Shown piece by piece: positions 38,703 to 50,487 of a DNA stretch of 64,000 nucleotides. Position numbers and translations under genes: made by a program. Location: positions 248,001 to 312,000 of the forward strand of contig JAHLKI010000014.1 in the NCBI GenBank assembly GCA_025602905.1, in the 5' to 3' direction. The notes under the pieces were generated by a model, which searched no databases, was not told where the DNA came from, and saw nothing but the letters and a program-made list of their open reading frames with translations. This DNA comes from Phlyctochytrium arcticum (taxonomy: Eukaryota; Chytridiomycota; Chytridiomycetes; Chytridiales; Chytridiaceae). Within the stretch, counting starts at the first letter, position 1, and every line of letters begins with the position of its first letter.

Positions 38703-40142
38703 TCAGAAGAACGGGAGAGGGGAATAGGTGACGCCGATAAAGTCTACCGACTCTACATACGCCAGGGTGGGTGGTATCATGTTTGGGGTGATGGGCGCTG
38801 CTGGTGGCAATGGTGGAGCGACGCTATCTTGAATAGGACTTTGAACGAAATGCCGAGGTAGCCACATGATGAATGCGATTCCGGCCGGTACATCTGTTCG
38901 CATGGGAATGGCTTCTTTGCTCGCGATGGCCTCGGAAATGGATTGTATTGAGGACCAGTGCCTCCAGCGCGATGAATCTGATGATGAAGAAGAGAGCTCT
39001 GACTTTTCTCCAGTTATTTCTATTGGTATTGACCCCAAATCATTCTGATTGACGCTGGCTCGTATTGACGGCGGTTGAGATGCTCTCGATTTCTGATCTG
39101 ATGCTGGTCTCGACAAACCAAAGAATCGCTCGATCTGGGCTCCGTAGGAAACTGGCTGAAGACTGCCATTACGGTAGACTGCCACTTGGAACGATAAGGG
39201 GCCGCTATGACTAATGGTCTCAATGCGCGCTGTAGGACCCATCCTGGGAAGATGGGCACCCTGAGCTGGCAGTAAGGGATTCTGTAGTGCTAGCGTCCGA
39301 TTTGAGAATGTGCATGCGAAAGGGGAAGTCTTTGCTTGAGAAAGCTGACCAGCGCTTATGCAGTAGGTGACTTGAACCGGGGAAACCAATGGCGGGCGGG
39401 GGGTTACGACGCGTTGTTGAATAATCTCTTGGTGGTGAGGGAAGCACGAAGAATCGGAGGAGTTAAATGTGAGATTTCCATTCGGGTGGCGGGCAATTCT
39501 CGCATGTCGCGGGCTTTCTGATCCAGGCATTCGTTGCTGCGAGACTTGAGATGGCTGATGTTGGTCCCCATCAGATCTTGGCAAACAAGCTGTAGGGGCC
39601 GATACACTAGAGCAGGTGGAAGTGGGAGTAATTGACTCGCTGATCAACTTAAATTCGCCGGACGGTTGGATGGCAATCTTGTACAGGTCTGATCCGTGAG
39701 AGAATCGATGATGATGAAGGAAGAACACGGATATAGTGTCCCCATTTGTTGATGGCACATCTTGAACGCCCAACTCGATGCCGGAAAGACCAGATGGGAC
39801 CCTTTGGACAATACTGACGAGCAAGTTCCTCGCGTCGTAACGGAGAAATTCGCGACCAAATGTAGGTGATTTTAACGTCGCGCGGAGGGAGTGGCAGCAA
39901 GATGATATACTCAAGATGTCAGCAAAGGTGATGTGTTGTGCAATGAGCGAGTAAATCTCACGGGGTAGGGTGAGAAATGATGGGATTATCGATATCGGTG
40001 CCGACTTTGAAGGTTGCCAGGAATGGATTGGTATTGATGCGAGACTGCGCGATGGGCATTCGAGGCATTTTGTTGTTCTTGGAGGTCGAACATGACAAAC
40101 TTTGGTTGGTAGAGGCATGGCCAGTTTGATTTCCGGTTGCAA
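38703..40142 (-). CDS. F-box protein of unknown target
   Basis: Uninterrupted 479-codon frame. Residues about 50-100 (PSFLTLPREIYSLIAQHITFADILSISSCCHSLRATL, described here as an F-box: LP..I...I.....f.DIL..s..C..lr) suggest a Skp1-binding adaptor of an SCF ubiquitin ligase. The rest is Ser/Pro/Gln-rich and low in recognisable domains, with a Ser run (ELSSSSSDSS) near residue 400. A TATATATA box lies about 40 bp upstream. A different frame, 39986-40579, overlaps the 5' end; I judged it secondary. ATG choice between 40142 and the next in-frame Met (8 codons on) is open. Confidence 0.6.
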   Translation of the reverse strand: MQPEIKLAMPLPTKVCHVRPPRTTKCLECPSRSLASIPIHSWQPSKSAPISIIPSFLTLPREIYSLIAQHITFADILSISSCCHSLRATLKSPTFGREFLRYDARNLLVSIVQRVPSGLSGIELGVQDVPSTNGDTISVFFLHHHRFSHGSDLYKIAIQPSGEFKLISESITPTSTCSSVSAPTACLPRSDGDQHQPSQVSQQRMPGSESPRHARIARHPNGNLTFNSSDSSCFPHHQEIIQQRVVTPRPPLVSPVQVTYCISAGQLSQAKTSPFACTFSNRTLALQNPLLPAQGAHLPRMGPTARIETISHSGPLSFQVAVYRNGSLQPVSYGAQIERFFGLSRPASDQKSRASQPPSIRASVNQNDLGSIPIEITGEKSELSSSSSDSSRWRHWSSIQSISEAIASKEAIPMRTDVPAGIAFIMWLPRHFVQSPIQDSVAPPLPPAAPITPNMIPPTLAYVESVDFIGVTYSPLPFF

Positions 40143-40181
40143 AGCAGCGATGTCAACCTTGGTCCTGTCGGGCTTATCGGC

Positions 40182-40191
40182 TTTATATATA
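40182..40191 (-). promoter_or_regulatory. TATA-like element upstream of the F-box gene
   Basis: TATATATAAAG on the minus strand, about 40 bp 5' of the chosen ATG at 40142. Position suits a core promoter with a very short 5' leader; this is inference from sequence only. Confidence 0.4.
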
Positions 40192-41938
40192 CTGACAAGG
40201 TGCTCTCCTGCCCGTCTGACTCGGTCTGAGCCATGGAAGCAATGTACCTATGGAGCAAGGCATTATGGCGTTGTTCTTTGTGGCAGGAGATAGAATCGCA
40301 GCGACCCACGGAACCAATCTCATCAGCAGCCCATAGCGCCCTCCCGTTTACATTGTACCGAAATTTTCGAACGCCCTGATGGGAGGTGAGCGCAGAAGAC
40401 TCGAGATGTGTGCGGTTCGACTCTCCCTGATCAGAAGCGCAGCAGAATTCGTCGCGAAAGAAGGTCTCAAAGTCGTCGTCGGGGGCATCTCCATAGTCGA
40501 GCCGGGCCCGGGAAGCGGAAGTTGCAGGGTTCAGGAATGTGACACCAGCGTTCCGAGGCCAACTGGTGAAAGAGCGCAAGAGTTTTTGTGCATTCCGGAT
40601 GAACCGCTAAGGTGACATCCGAAGGAATTCGTTGCCCCTTCGCAGGGAAAGCGGAAGCTCTTATAAAATTCAGAAATTCTAAATGCCAGGGAGTCGGACT
40701 TTGGAGTCTGGGTAGCGGCGGTCCAGTACGACTCTAGATCTAGCAGCCGTGCACGCACATTTGAATCTGTACGCTGGAACGCCGGCGCCAAGGCTGAATG
40801 CAATTATGGAGGCTTCATTCAAGTCCTTCGAATTTGGACTTGAGAAGAATCTGTAATTTTATTTAGTGCGGACCGAATCTACCGTCCACAAAGGTTGGAT
40901 TTTGACGCGTTCAGGCAGGTTCCGCCGACTGAAGTACGCGTTTACAGTACGCACGAGACGCACGACGAGGATGCTGCTGCATTGCTGCAGTTATCATATC
41001 ATCTGCATCGCTGTCATATATGATAGTAGCAGCAGCAATGCTTTAAATTTCGAGGGACGAGAGGGAGTGCGAGATTAGCGATAGGCGCCAAAGAAGCAAC
41101 TCTCCAGATGTAATTGCAAATGCCGCTCGATATGATGTATCATACAATCTCTGCTGAGATATCAAGATCGAGCATACATCCGGCATTCACTGCCTGAGAG
41201 AAAGAGCTACCAGACTCGCATTGGGATATTATACCAGTAGATGAGCTTTTTGGAACATCACGCAGGCAAAGACTGTAGATACATTCCGAGAAGCGGAACG
41301 CATCTATACCAGCCGAATAAAATCTTCTGTCAAGTGTATGTTCATCTGGCCGCTCTAATATGATATTGATAAAGACTGTCAATAGTCAGTCGTTCCCGCC
41401 TTCATCGGTAAGCAAAGTCTCCGGAGGCTCATCTCTCCTTATGGACAGGAGGAAATGGAATGTTTATGGGATGGAACGCGTTGACCAAGCCACGAAGGTC
41501 ATCGAACGAAACGACCAAACGACGGCAAATTGCAAATTGCAAGGTAGAATCTAGGCATTCGACGCCGAGTACGTACGCCGATACAAACCCAAAAGGTAGA
41601 TGACATGGCAGACGACGCATCGTAGTTCTGTCTGGGCATGTGGTAAACATCTCTCCTTTAGTAGAGCCTGGTACCTTCCGCGCGATCGCCGGTTTTTTCC
41701 TCCACGAGGGATCGCCAGCATTTCAACAGCCGCGCAACTTCCCCCTCCAGCGGGTCAACAACTGGGGCGCCTGTCCAGAAGCTTCCTGCGAAATCAGCAG
41801 GCCCAGCTCATAAATACAGCAGCTGCAACCCCGACCCACGCTTCTCTCAGCAAGCCTGTTGTTCGATTGCCCGACCCGGCCAAACTCATTCCATTACTAG
41901 CAACTGAACTCATCCCCCGCGGTCAAATTCGGTCTGCC
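40192..41938. other. Long intergenic stretch, no confident gene
   Basis: Minus-strand open frames at 40531-40803 and 40200-40579 carry pieces such as RLDYGDAPDDDFETFFRDEF, but I could not join them or assign a family. An imperfect inverted repeat lies at about 40967-41045. The plus-strand frame ending at 41965 runs through the SAC1 start and is probably 5' leader. Confidence 0.35.
40967..41045. repeat. Imperfect inverted repeat / potential hairpin
   Basis: GCTGCTGCATTGCTGCAG...ATCATAT on the left faces ATATGATAGTAGCAGCAGC on the right. The arms can fold with a roughly 20-nt loop and a few mismatches. Function unknown. Confidence 0.4.
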
Positions 41939-44436
41939 ATGATTCACGAATCTCTTAACTTGTAGGAGAAGATTGGGGCTCCAATGACCAAGATGAATGG
42001 TTACTCATTGAGCTTTCCGTATGTAGATACATCTCAAGCGAAACCTTTACGGTTGAGCCAATTTTCCTCGATCCATCAATTCGCCGCGAAACACTCGTCA
42101 TCAATCGCGGAGATGCATCGCTTCAACTGAATGGTATGCGTTTGCTTGGACCCGTAGAAAAATATCCGATAATGCTCAAAGTTGCATAGCCCCTCCTTCT
42201 CCCACGCTCCGTCAAGAGGAAGTTGTTCAAATCCATGGCTTGATTGGAATTATCCACCTTAATGCAGGGGACCACATTGTTATTATTACGGATCGGCGGC
42301 GCGTTGGAACCATTAGTGGCCATGATATTTACAAGCTGACCGGGCACAAAATCATACCTGTCCAACGAAGCAAGCTGCATCTTTCGGAACACCAGGTATG
42401 CCTTCACGTATTCCACCCTCATTCAGGGAAAGTGCTTACCGTTCCGCAGATTCAGGATGATCTCAGCTATGTTATGATGTTGGACAGTCTGCTCGGGGCT
42501 CAGTGCTTCTATTTCTCATACTCCTTTGACATTACCAATACCCTGCAAAGACAGGCAGAGGCGGCTGAGGAAGGCGGAAACAAGGCTGTATGGGAAAAGG
42601 CAGATGAGCGCTTCTTTTGGAATCGATTTATGAACCGAAAGTTGATGAATTACAGCAAAACGAACCCTGAAAACCACGTAAGTAGTTTTGGGTTGTGTAG
42701 GAGTAATGTCATCGTTCCTAACTACAGTCTTCAGCTAAACAACTTTATTCTACCCATCATGTGCGGATGTAAGTCTCAAATTTCTTGAACAGGACTGAAA
42801 CGCGGCCTCATTCTTTGCCATAAAATTAGTTATAGAAATCGTCAAATCCAATATTCAGGGTCAACAATTCACGTTTGCGCTGATCAGTCGCCGTAATCAT
42901 CACCGGGCGGGCACGCGATACCATTCTCGAGGCGTGGACGCGGACGGGAATGTGTCCAACAATGTAGAGACTGAGCAAGTCGTGATTACCGAATCTGGAA
43001 TGAAGAGTGCCTATGTTCAGACTCGTGGCTCAATACCACTCTACTGGCGCCAGGTGGCAAACATTCGGTATCAGCCCAAACTGGTCATTGACCCCAATCC
43101 GCAAACTGTGAGCACGCTTTGATTGCGTAACACTATGCAAATTGGAGGTTTGACTTTTGGGTTTTAGGCAGCATCATTCCGCAAACACTTTGAGGATCAA
43201 ATTAAGCGCTATGGTGGAAATATTGCTGTTAATTTGATCAACAAGAAAGGATACGAACAACGGCTGGGAGATGAGTTTGCCAAGCATGCACGATTGATGA
43301 ATGAACCCCGCTTGAAGTATGTCCATTTCGACTTTCACCACGAATGTCGTAAAATGCGGTGGGATCGCATCTCGGTGCTCTTGGATGAAATTCGGCCTGA
43401 ACTGGAGAAGCAGGGGTAACGGCTGCACGTACAAAAGTGCTTTGTGAGGAAATCTAACTTTATTCTACAGATATTTCCGAGCTGACGCCAAGGGTCTTGT
43501 CCTGAACAAGCAGACATCTGTTGTGCGAAGCAACTGTATGGATTGCTTGGACCGCACCAACGTTGTTCAAAGCGTGCTGGCGCGCACCTCGCTTCGCCAG
43601 CAATTTGTTGATCTTGGCATTTTGCCAGCTGACGGCAGGGTGGAGGACGCAATAGAATTTGAACGCACTTACAAGCACAGTAAGTCTACCAGGCCCCTCG
43701 GTACTTTCTTTTGGGCGATAAATCTGACGACCTTGAACGCAGTGTGGGCCGATAATGCCGACGAAGTGAGCAAACAATACAGTGGAACTGGCGCACTCAA
43801 GACCGATTTTACCCGTGGTGGAAAGCGAACGCGAGCGGGCGCTTTGCAAGATTTCCGCAACTCGGCCGTCCGATACTTTAAAAACAACTTTTTGGATGGC
43901 TCGCGTCAGGACGCGTTCAACCTTTTCCTGGGAGTCTACGAAGTCAATCCGACCATTGCGTCACCATTCCTGCAGCAAGACAAGCCTTTAAGATATCTGG
44001 CGGTAATGGTTTAAGTCTATTGACACGTGTCTGTTACTGATGCAATGTCCCTCCAGATACCCCTCGGAATTGTTCTTAGCATTTTTATGATTATGGTGGT
44101 ACATCTGGCCACTCCATGTAAGTTACATTCCATTTTTTAACGTCAAGGCGCCGTAAACTCACTATCTCTGCAGACTCTGCATCATGGAAGCTCATCTTTT
44201 CTGCGTTGTGGATTGGGATCATGTACTTCTTGATCAAGCTTATGGTCAAGTATGGCACTGATTACGTGGATATGCCACGACTGGCCGCGAAGTTGGTCAC
44301 AGAGGCCGACGCTGCCAGTGAACTGCTGGAAATGCAAAGCCTGACTGGACTGCAGTCACGGAGCGAAGCTGCAGGAAAGTCGGCAGAACCTATGCCAGAG
44401 ACTTCTCGCCAGTTTAGTCGAGAAAAAGATACTTAA
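41939..44436 (+). CDS. SAC1: Phosphoinositide phosphatase Sac1
   Basis: ER/Golgi membrane enzyme that hydrolyses PtdIns4P. Multi-exon. The first exon (41939-41961, MIHESLN...) splices over a 50-60 nt intron to LYISSETFTVEP, giving the typical family N-terminus. SAC domain landmarks: GLIGIIHLNAGDHIVIITDR, FFWNRFMNRKL, YVQTRGSIPLYWRQ, NLINKKGYEQRLGDEF, and the catalytic CX5R(T) motif in RSNCMDCLDRTNVVQ (about 43525). Two C-terminal hydrophobic segments (IPLGIVLSIFMIMVVHLATP and LIFSALWIGIMYFLIKLMV) anchor it. Complete, active-site Cys and Arg present. Confidence 0.96.
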
Positions 44437-44764
44437 AGATTGTGTAATCTGCATTGTGAACATTTCTTAGTTTAACGGACGGGCTCTCATAACATATTTC
44501 CTCCTCTTCAATTTCATTTCCTGCCATAGTACCCTGATGAATGATGCATCTGCGCAGTTAAGTGCGCAGTGTGGCGGTCGGCAGGCCGGGAGAACCCGGG
44601 TTGCGGGGGGCGCGCCCTCGGAACTCGCCGCTGCTGACCCCATCTTTTCAATATTCCGAGCCCTTTGTCCCAAAAATCCGATTTACAAAACCCGCCTGCC
44701 TCAACTTTCCGCCTTCATCCTCATCCCCCACTCTCATCCCCTAAACCCATAACTTTCGACCAAG
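44437..44764. other. Intergenic: SAC1 3' flank and CYC1 promoter
   Basis: No gene. The 100 bp before the CYC1 ATG are notably C/T-rich on the plus strand (CTCATCCCCCACTCTCATCC), as in many fungal promoters of highly expressed genes. Confidence 0.45.
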
Positions 44765-45416
44765 ATGTCTATGCCTGAAGGTAAGCAGCCTACTCTCCTC
44801 CTATCCCGCCTTGCTGCCGGGCAGCGAATCGCCAGCGTCACGTTTGGGTCATCTTGGCCATCTTTTGGAGCCTACGCAGTCGTAACCTGTAGGGTACCAG
44901 TTGGGTTTCGGGATCTCGGTGCAAAACGTTTCTGCCTTGCAAAACCCTCTAATGGTGCCGACCTGGCGAAGCGCACGGATTTTTCTTCCACATAACTGTT
45001 GGAATGTAACCGAGTTGCTAACGTTTTACGTTTAACAGGAAACGCTACCAACGGAGCCAAGCTCTTCAAGACCCGATGTGCCCAGTGCCACGTTGTTGAC
45101 GCCGGTGCCCCACACAAGGTCGGACCCAACCTGCACGGTCTCTTTGGCCGCAAGTCTGGATCCGCCGAGGGCTTCTCCTACTCTGCTGCCATGCAGAAGA
45201 AGCAGGTTACCTGGACTGAGGACCAGATGTTTGTCTACCTCGAGAACCCAAAGAAGTTTGTCCCCGGGGTATGTGTTTGATTAATGTCGTGCTACTTGAG
45301 TTGTCCCCAGGCTAATGTAAAACACTTTTTTTTAGACAAAGATGGTTTTCGCCGGCTTCAAAAAGCCCCAAGACCGTGCTGATGTCATCTCCTACCTCAA
45401 GGACGCTACCGCCTAA
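44765..45416 (+). CDS. CYC1: Cytochrome c
   Basis: Mobile electron carrier of the mitochondrial intermembrane space between complexes III and IV. Exons 44765-44780, 45039-45268 and 45336-45416 encode 108 aa. The haem attachment motif is CAQCH, the axial Met lies in [14 protein letters not shown], and [17 protein letters not shown] is classical. The first exon is only 16 nt and the first intron is 258 nt, several times longer than typical introns here. Codon use is biased to C-ending codons, as expected for an abundant protein. Confidence 0.98.
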
Positions 45417-45616
45417 GTTAGTGCATAGAACTTCCACCGACGAGACCTCAAGCTCGTTTCACGTTTTTTAATTTCCTGTTTCCATACAGTCATACACACA
45501 TTTTCCCTTTTATTATTTACAATCAAACATTTTTTTCACGTACTTTTGTCTCAGTGAGCGCTACATTGTCGGTATGGTTATTATACATTATGTGAAGTAT
45601 TGACGCCAAATAAATG

Positions 45617-46940
45617 TTATGATGCAACGCTGCCAGCCGTAAGGGCAACGCCACGGTGTTTGCTGTATAGATCATCCATGCTTCGCCGAACTTCCCGCAA
45701 TGCATCCTGCCTTGCCATACTTTCCACCGGCAGTTTTCGCACAAACGGTTTGCCGAGTGGCGTTATGTCTGAATGGTACAGCATCTTTGAATCCAGCGTC
45801 GAAGGGTCTGTGACTTCACATGTCAGGTACATGGTAGACGTTGTCCCGTTCCGCGGAGACACATTGCAACCAGAGATTGACAGGAACCGCATCTAAAAAA
45901 GAGAACTTGGTTACGAACAACGCACAATGAGTGGTTAAGGTCATCAATTGATATACGTACAATGTAAAGTACTGCTACCCAGCAGAAATTGATGATCCAT
46001 CCCTGAGTCAAAATCCCCGTAAAGCAGTTGCCGGGGCTAACCAAAAAGCTGTGAATATTCTTCTTTTGCAATTCCGCTTGCATGTCTAACGCCAAGAGTT
46101 CACAGAGACGTTTGGACGATTCGTACGGTGCCGTTCCTTTGACGCATTGGTAGTCTTCGGCGTGAAAGTATGCTGAATCGGCTGTGGTCGATGTAGACCA
46201 TAGAACGCGTGGTAATGGTGCGAGTTGCATGACATCTGTCAATTCCTTGACCTTGGGGGGTTTTTTGTTGGTAAGCGATTGAGGTGGCAAGTCAGGCAGA
46301 TTAAAGGGGATGTGTACCATAATATAGTGGCCAAATACATTGGCGGCAAATGTCTCTCCAATCCCTTCACTGGTGAGTGCTCCTTGCGTCTGAACGTAAA
46401 ATCCTCCTCCAGTTTGGCACACATACAATGGTCGGGTCAACAGATTCTTGACCCCAGTTTTGACATCCATATGCGAACAAGGCAAGACTCCCGCGTTCAA
46501 AATCAGGAAATCCAAGCGTGAAAATCTGGACAAAAGTTATAAACAAACTTATCCTGACCGGCATCACAAGCACATTCGTAAAATACCTGTTTTTGAAATC
46601 TGCGCATGCCAAAAAGACGCTTTTGGTATTTGCCAGATCCACAATCAGGATCTGCAACAACTCTTCATCAACGTCCTTTGTTTTTGCAGCCACATCGGCC
46701 AGGATGGCGCTGCGAGCGGTATGTGCCTTCTCGGCATTTCGACAGGCCATGAGAACTGTAATGGGGTCGTTTTGTGCTAGGCCATGTTCGAGAAGGCGCT
46801 GGGCGATTGCGTAGCCGATTCCGCTGTGGGATCAATTTTGAGTTGGTGGAAAGTTTGCCATTGTAAGGAAAAAAAACGATGGTATACCTGTTGGCTCCGG
46901 TGACAATGGCGACTCGCCCGGTTGAGCTTGTACGGATCAT
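45617..46940 (-). CDS. ERG27: 3-keto-steroid reductase Erg27 (short-chain dehydrogenase)
   Basis: NADPH-dependent reduction of the 3-ketone in C4 demethylation during ergosterol synthesis, normally at ER or lipid droplets. The start exon MIRTSSTGRVAIVTGAN splices to SGIGYAIAQRLLEHGL, forming the TGANSGIG cofactor loop. Further exons give FSRLDFLILNAGV, the catalytic PYESSKRLCELLALDM (YxxxK) and SFLVSPGNCFTGI. The long C-terminal part (VSPRNGTTSTMY, WYHSDITPLGKP-like region) and the separation of NAG from YxxxK by a large insertion fit Erg27/HSD17B7 rather than a generic SDR. Stop at 45617. Confidence 0.88.
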
Positions 46941-47218
46941 GCTGCTGCGACGTTGACCTGTTGTTCTTGTCCTTGAGCTTTGATCTTGCAGATTTGGACA
47001 CATGCGGTTCAACACATGTGGGCCCACTTTTGGAGCTCCGCTGCATTTAACCTTATCTGGTTTAATTACAGAACGCTTTGCGAACTTTGCCAAGGGGCTG
47101 ATGAGCATGATGCGATGAACCTCAAGGACGATAGATAAAAAAATTACTACGGCCAATTGAATGCTTAAACTTATTGCGGAACTTGAAGTATAAATACAGA
47201 TTTGTGGAATCTTACAGC

Positions 47219-49149
47219 CTACTGGGGGGGTCCACCAGGCTGTCCTGGTTGAGGGGCACCAGCGCCATTATAGTAATCCCACAGCTTCAACCCCTTTTTC
47301 TTGTTCTCCTCCATTTGCTTCTTGATCATTTCCTCCTGCTGCTTCTGCACATCCTCCATTTGCTTCTGCATGCTCTGCGCGTCCTGAACGGCCAGAGCCC
47401 GCTCCTCCCGGGCCATAGCCTCAATTTGATCAATAATGTTGGGCATGGATGTGGCCGCGGATTGAGATGAGCCAAACAGGCTTGTGAGAATGGATCGCTT
47501 TGGGGCGGGTTGCTGCTCGGCGAGGCGTTTATCGAATTCGGCACGGGCAGCATTCTTGTATTCAGCCCAAGCAGCGGCAATATCGTCAGGGTTGATTTTG
47601 TTTACAATGGCCAGGATCGGTCGGACATCCTCGATTCCGTATACCGTCATAAACACGTACAATTCTGGAAGGCAAACGATGTGAGCTTTGTATACGGGAT
47701 TCATAGATGTCACCCATAACGCACCTTCAAAGAAAGTCTCCAGCTTTCTCAATTCGCGATCATCGCGCTCTCCCTTCCACGTAGACAACTTGACACCGTT
47801 TTCGGGTTGCAACTGGTAGTGTTCGGGGATATTGTCCAGAATGATGGTTTTGGACACATCACGGTTGAGTTGGCTGATATCCTTGACGTACGCTCCGTCA
47901 ACCAGCTGGGTGTGCTCACGGAACAGGCGATACATGGCGTAAAAGAAGTGTGGGTCGAGTGCCTGACACACAGGTTGTGCCAACTGTGTCATGCGGAGTT
48001 AGTCATGGTTCCCGAATGCTACGTAATGGGGAGACTTACCCAGGCTGGGGAGCTTGTGAAAATAACGACTTCGTAGTACCGGCTCAAATTAGCAAGGAAC
48101 TGCTTCACACCTGGCCGGGTCGCAACTCTCCATCCAATAGATTTCTAAAAAAAACAGTATGCTCATCAGCAACAGCTCAAAAAACTCCCATATGAATTAT
48201 TGCCTTACATCCCACTCAAGGTGAACCAAAGAATCCGTCAACTCCACGCAAAGCGTCAACGGTCGCTGGTATGGTACAGGAAGTGGATCTGGCAACAGTT
48301 TTTCCAAGACAGGTTTGTTAATGTCCTAAAAGATTCCCACGTTATAAACAAATAAAGGTGAGATGCAAATTAAACCGCCCTTACCGTTTTCGCCTTCTTC
48401 AAGTTTGCCCAGAATCGTGAATTATGCGCCAAGAATGCATTTTGGTCGCTGTGCTCCTTGGCTTGTTCCTCGGTAGGCATACCTATCATTTCAAAGAGAT
48501 TAGCACCAAGCTCTTGTCCAAAAACCCAAAGTTAAAGAGGATCTGTACCAAGATAACCATAGGCGGTGAGTGCCGCCAGAAGGGTGAATCCAAGTGCCAT
48601 TCGCCCACTTCGAAGCATCTGTTTCCGCTCTTCCTCCTCTGCGGTTTTACGCCATTTCTTCAATTTCTCGACCTCTTCCGGGTCAATCTCGGGATCCAGT
48701 TCCGCATCCCCTTTTCCATCACCGCCGGAAGGAGGCGGCACACCATCGGCGGCCGCTTCTGTAGCCCTGCGCTTTTGACTAGCCATGGCCTGCGCAAACA
48801 GATCGAGACCTTGGTTGTCTGAGGGAGCTTCCTCCTGGGTAGATTTGCTGCCTTTAGCTTTCGTTTGTGATGATGATGATGCAGGTTCTTGACGGGGTGA
48901 GGAGGTGTCTTGATCTTGGTTTCCGTTGTTGTTGGCGGAACTCGAAGTGGCACTGTCCGATTTTCGAATATTGATCCATGCCCGCTGATTATGCACGATC
49001 GCAGCTTTTGCCACTGAGGAACTTGGCAAACGTGTGGCCCGGCTAGCCAACAATGATTGAGTACCAGATAGAGAACCGCTCCAAGAGCCGCTCGTCGTCG
49101 CTGTCTTCGTCGATTTCAGCGCTCGCAGCGCTCCTCTTATAGACGCCAT
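47219..49149 (-). CDS. TIM50: Mitochondrial import receptor/translocase subunit Tim50
   Basis: Component of the TIM23 complex that receives presequences in the intermembrane space. Multi-exon. The N-terminus ([20 protein letters not shown]) is a matrix-type presequence, followed by a Ser/Gln-rich region, one membrane segment ([18 protein letters not shown], about residue 190) and the FCP1/NIF fold: [44 protein letters not shown] and [23 protein letters not shown]. The phosphatase DxDxT is replaced by ELT, as usual in Tim50, so it is non-catalytic. A C-terminal coiled coil ([20 protein letters not shown]) and Gly/Pro-rich end follow. Confidence 0.95.
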
Positions 49150-49419
49150 GCCTTGTGTGTATATTCAATGTCCCAGAGCTTCCCACTCAAGGTCCTTGAA
49201 TAGTTCCAGTGGATAGTAAAAAGTTTCTTCTTGCTGTGAAAGATATATCCCGCCAGCAGCCGTGATTTGACACAAAAACCTCCAAAAACTCAGATTTCCG
49301 GCGCTCTGTTGTCAAGAAACCTTGCATGACTGTGCCGCTGTGACGTTTCGGCTGTGGTTTCCGTCGCAGCGTTCGCGTAAATTTGACCATAGGAATCCTA
49401 GAGCAAAAAGATTAAAGAA

Positions 49420-50278
49420 ATGGCGACTAAACCAACAGGATATACATTCCCTTCCATCCACGACTTCCCGCCCTTCTTCACGTTAGTATCCCAGTCACCC
49501 TCCTCACTGTTAAGCGACCTGATCTGGAAGCCCAAGGTCGTAGGATCCAGCCCACCCAAAGCACTCGGCAAAAGCAGATTCAACTATGGTGCGAAATCAT
49601 CCTGGGGTACTGTGCGGCCACGGGACATGTGCATTTGGATTTGGGTGAGGTGCAGACCGCTCGGGGATCGGATAAGAGCAATGTCCCTCTTGCCCGGGTC
49701 TTTTTGAACCCCAGAATTCAACGTGGGTAGACTTCATTTGTGAAAGAGGGAGAACCTGTCTTGATACGAGGTACTCTAGGTAATCTGAGCCAGGAGGGAA
49801 TAAGAACCGTTGTTGAGGAACTAGCGAAGCAAGGTACATAGCCGTCTGACACCGCCAATGAGGACCGATCTGACACCCATCGTAGGACACGCAGAATGGG
49901 AAAGCCCGGCAAAGAACCGGTGTCTCATCCTATGGCGAAAACCAGAGGAATGGGCCAATATCATTTACAAATGGGTAACTCCTTACTCAATCCATAGTTT
50001 TTTGCGCATAGCCCTCCTAATATTGTATCAGGCATTTGAAAGTGGCAGCACCAATTCAATATGTACGGTGTATGAGCTTCTTCACGGGGACGGAACCGTA
50101 ACCGAATGTACGTTTCTCGTGTCTAGTGACTTGAGGGCTCAACTCTAAATTTTATGTAGCATTTCATGGGCTGGACGAACGAACAATGGTCAAAGCTCTC
50201 GAAGCACTGGCCAAATCCGCAAAAGCGCAGCTCTTCACAGGCCAGAGTTTGAGCGAAATGGGTGTCAAGTTCTTTTAG
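49420..50278 (+). CDS. VPS25: ESCRT-II subunit Vps25
   Basis: ESCRT-II winged-helix subunit that recruits Vps20 in multivesicular-body sorting. Exons 49420-49481, 49544-49722, 49771-49833, 49886-49974, 50032-50107 and 50160-50278 close to 195 aa, the normal length. It reads FPSIHDFPPFFT, TRQKQIQLWCEIILGYC, PLARVFLNPRIQR, GIRTVVEELAKQGHAEW, LILWRKPEEWANIIYKW, CTVYELLHGDGT and FHGLDERTMVKALEAL, ending GVKFF. Both winged-helix domains are present. Confidence 0.95.
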
Positions 50279-50487
50279 TCAATGCCTGGCCACCGCAAAA
50301 TTAGCAAGTTTCAGCACATACGGGCCCTTGTAATTTGCCCATGTATATACGTTTCCATTTTGAAAACAATTTGAGACATATTCGCGAGGAGGTTTTGTTG
50401 CATCAGCCAAAAGAAAGATGAGATTTTTAAACATAGAAAACAGCTATAATAATCTTACAAGATAGATAAAATATCCGGGGTAGAGAC

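Noticed and set aside
39986..40579. 197-codon minus-strand frame overlapping the F-box gene start
   Set aside because: Conflicts with the F-box frame over 150 bp, contains the TATA-like element, and shows no recognisable domain; kept only as an open possibility.
48660..48953. Minus-strand frame of 97 codons, His/Lys-rich
   Set aside because: Overlaps the TIM50 N-terminal exon in another frame; TIM50 frame is supported by its presequence and membrane segment.
49420..49707. 95-codon straight reading from the VPS25 ATG
   Set aside because: Reads through the first intron; splicing at 49482/49543 gives the real Vps25 sequence.
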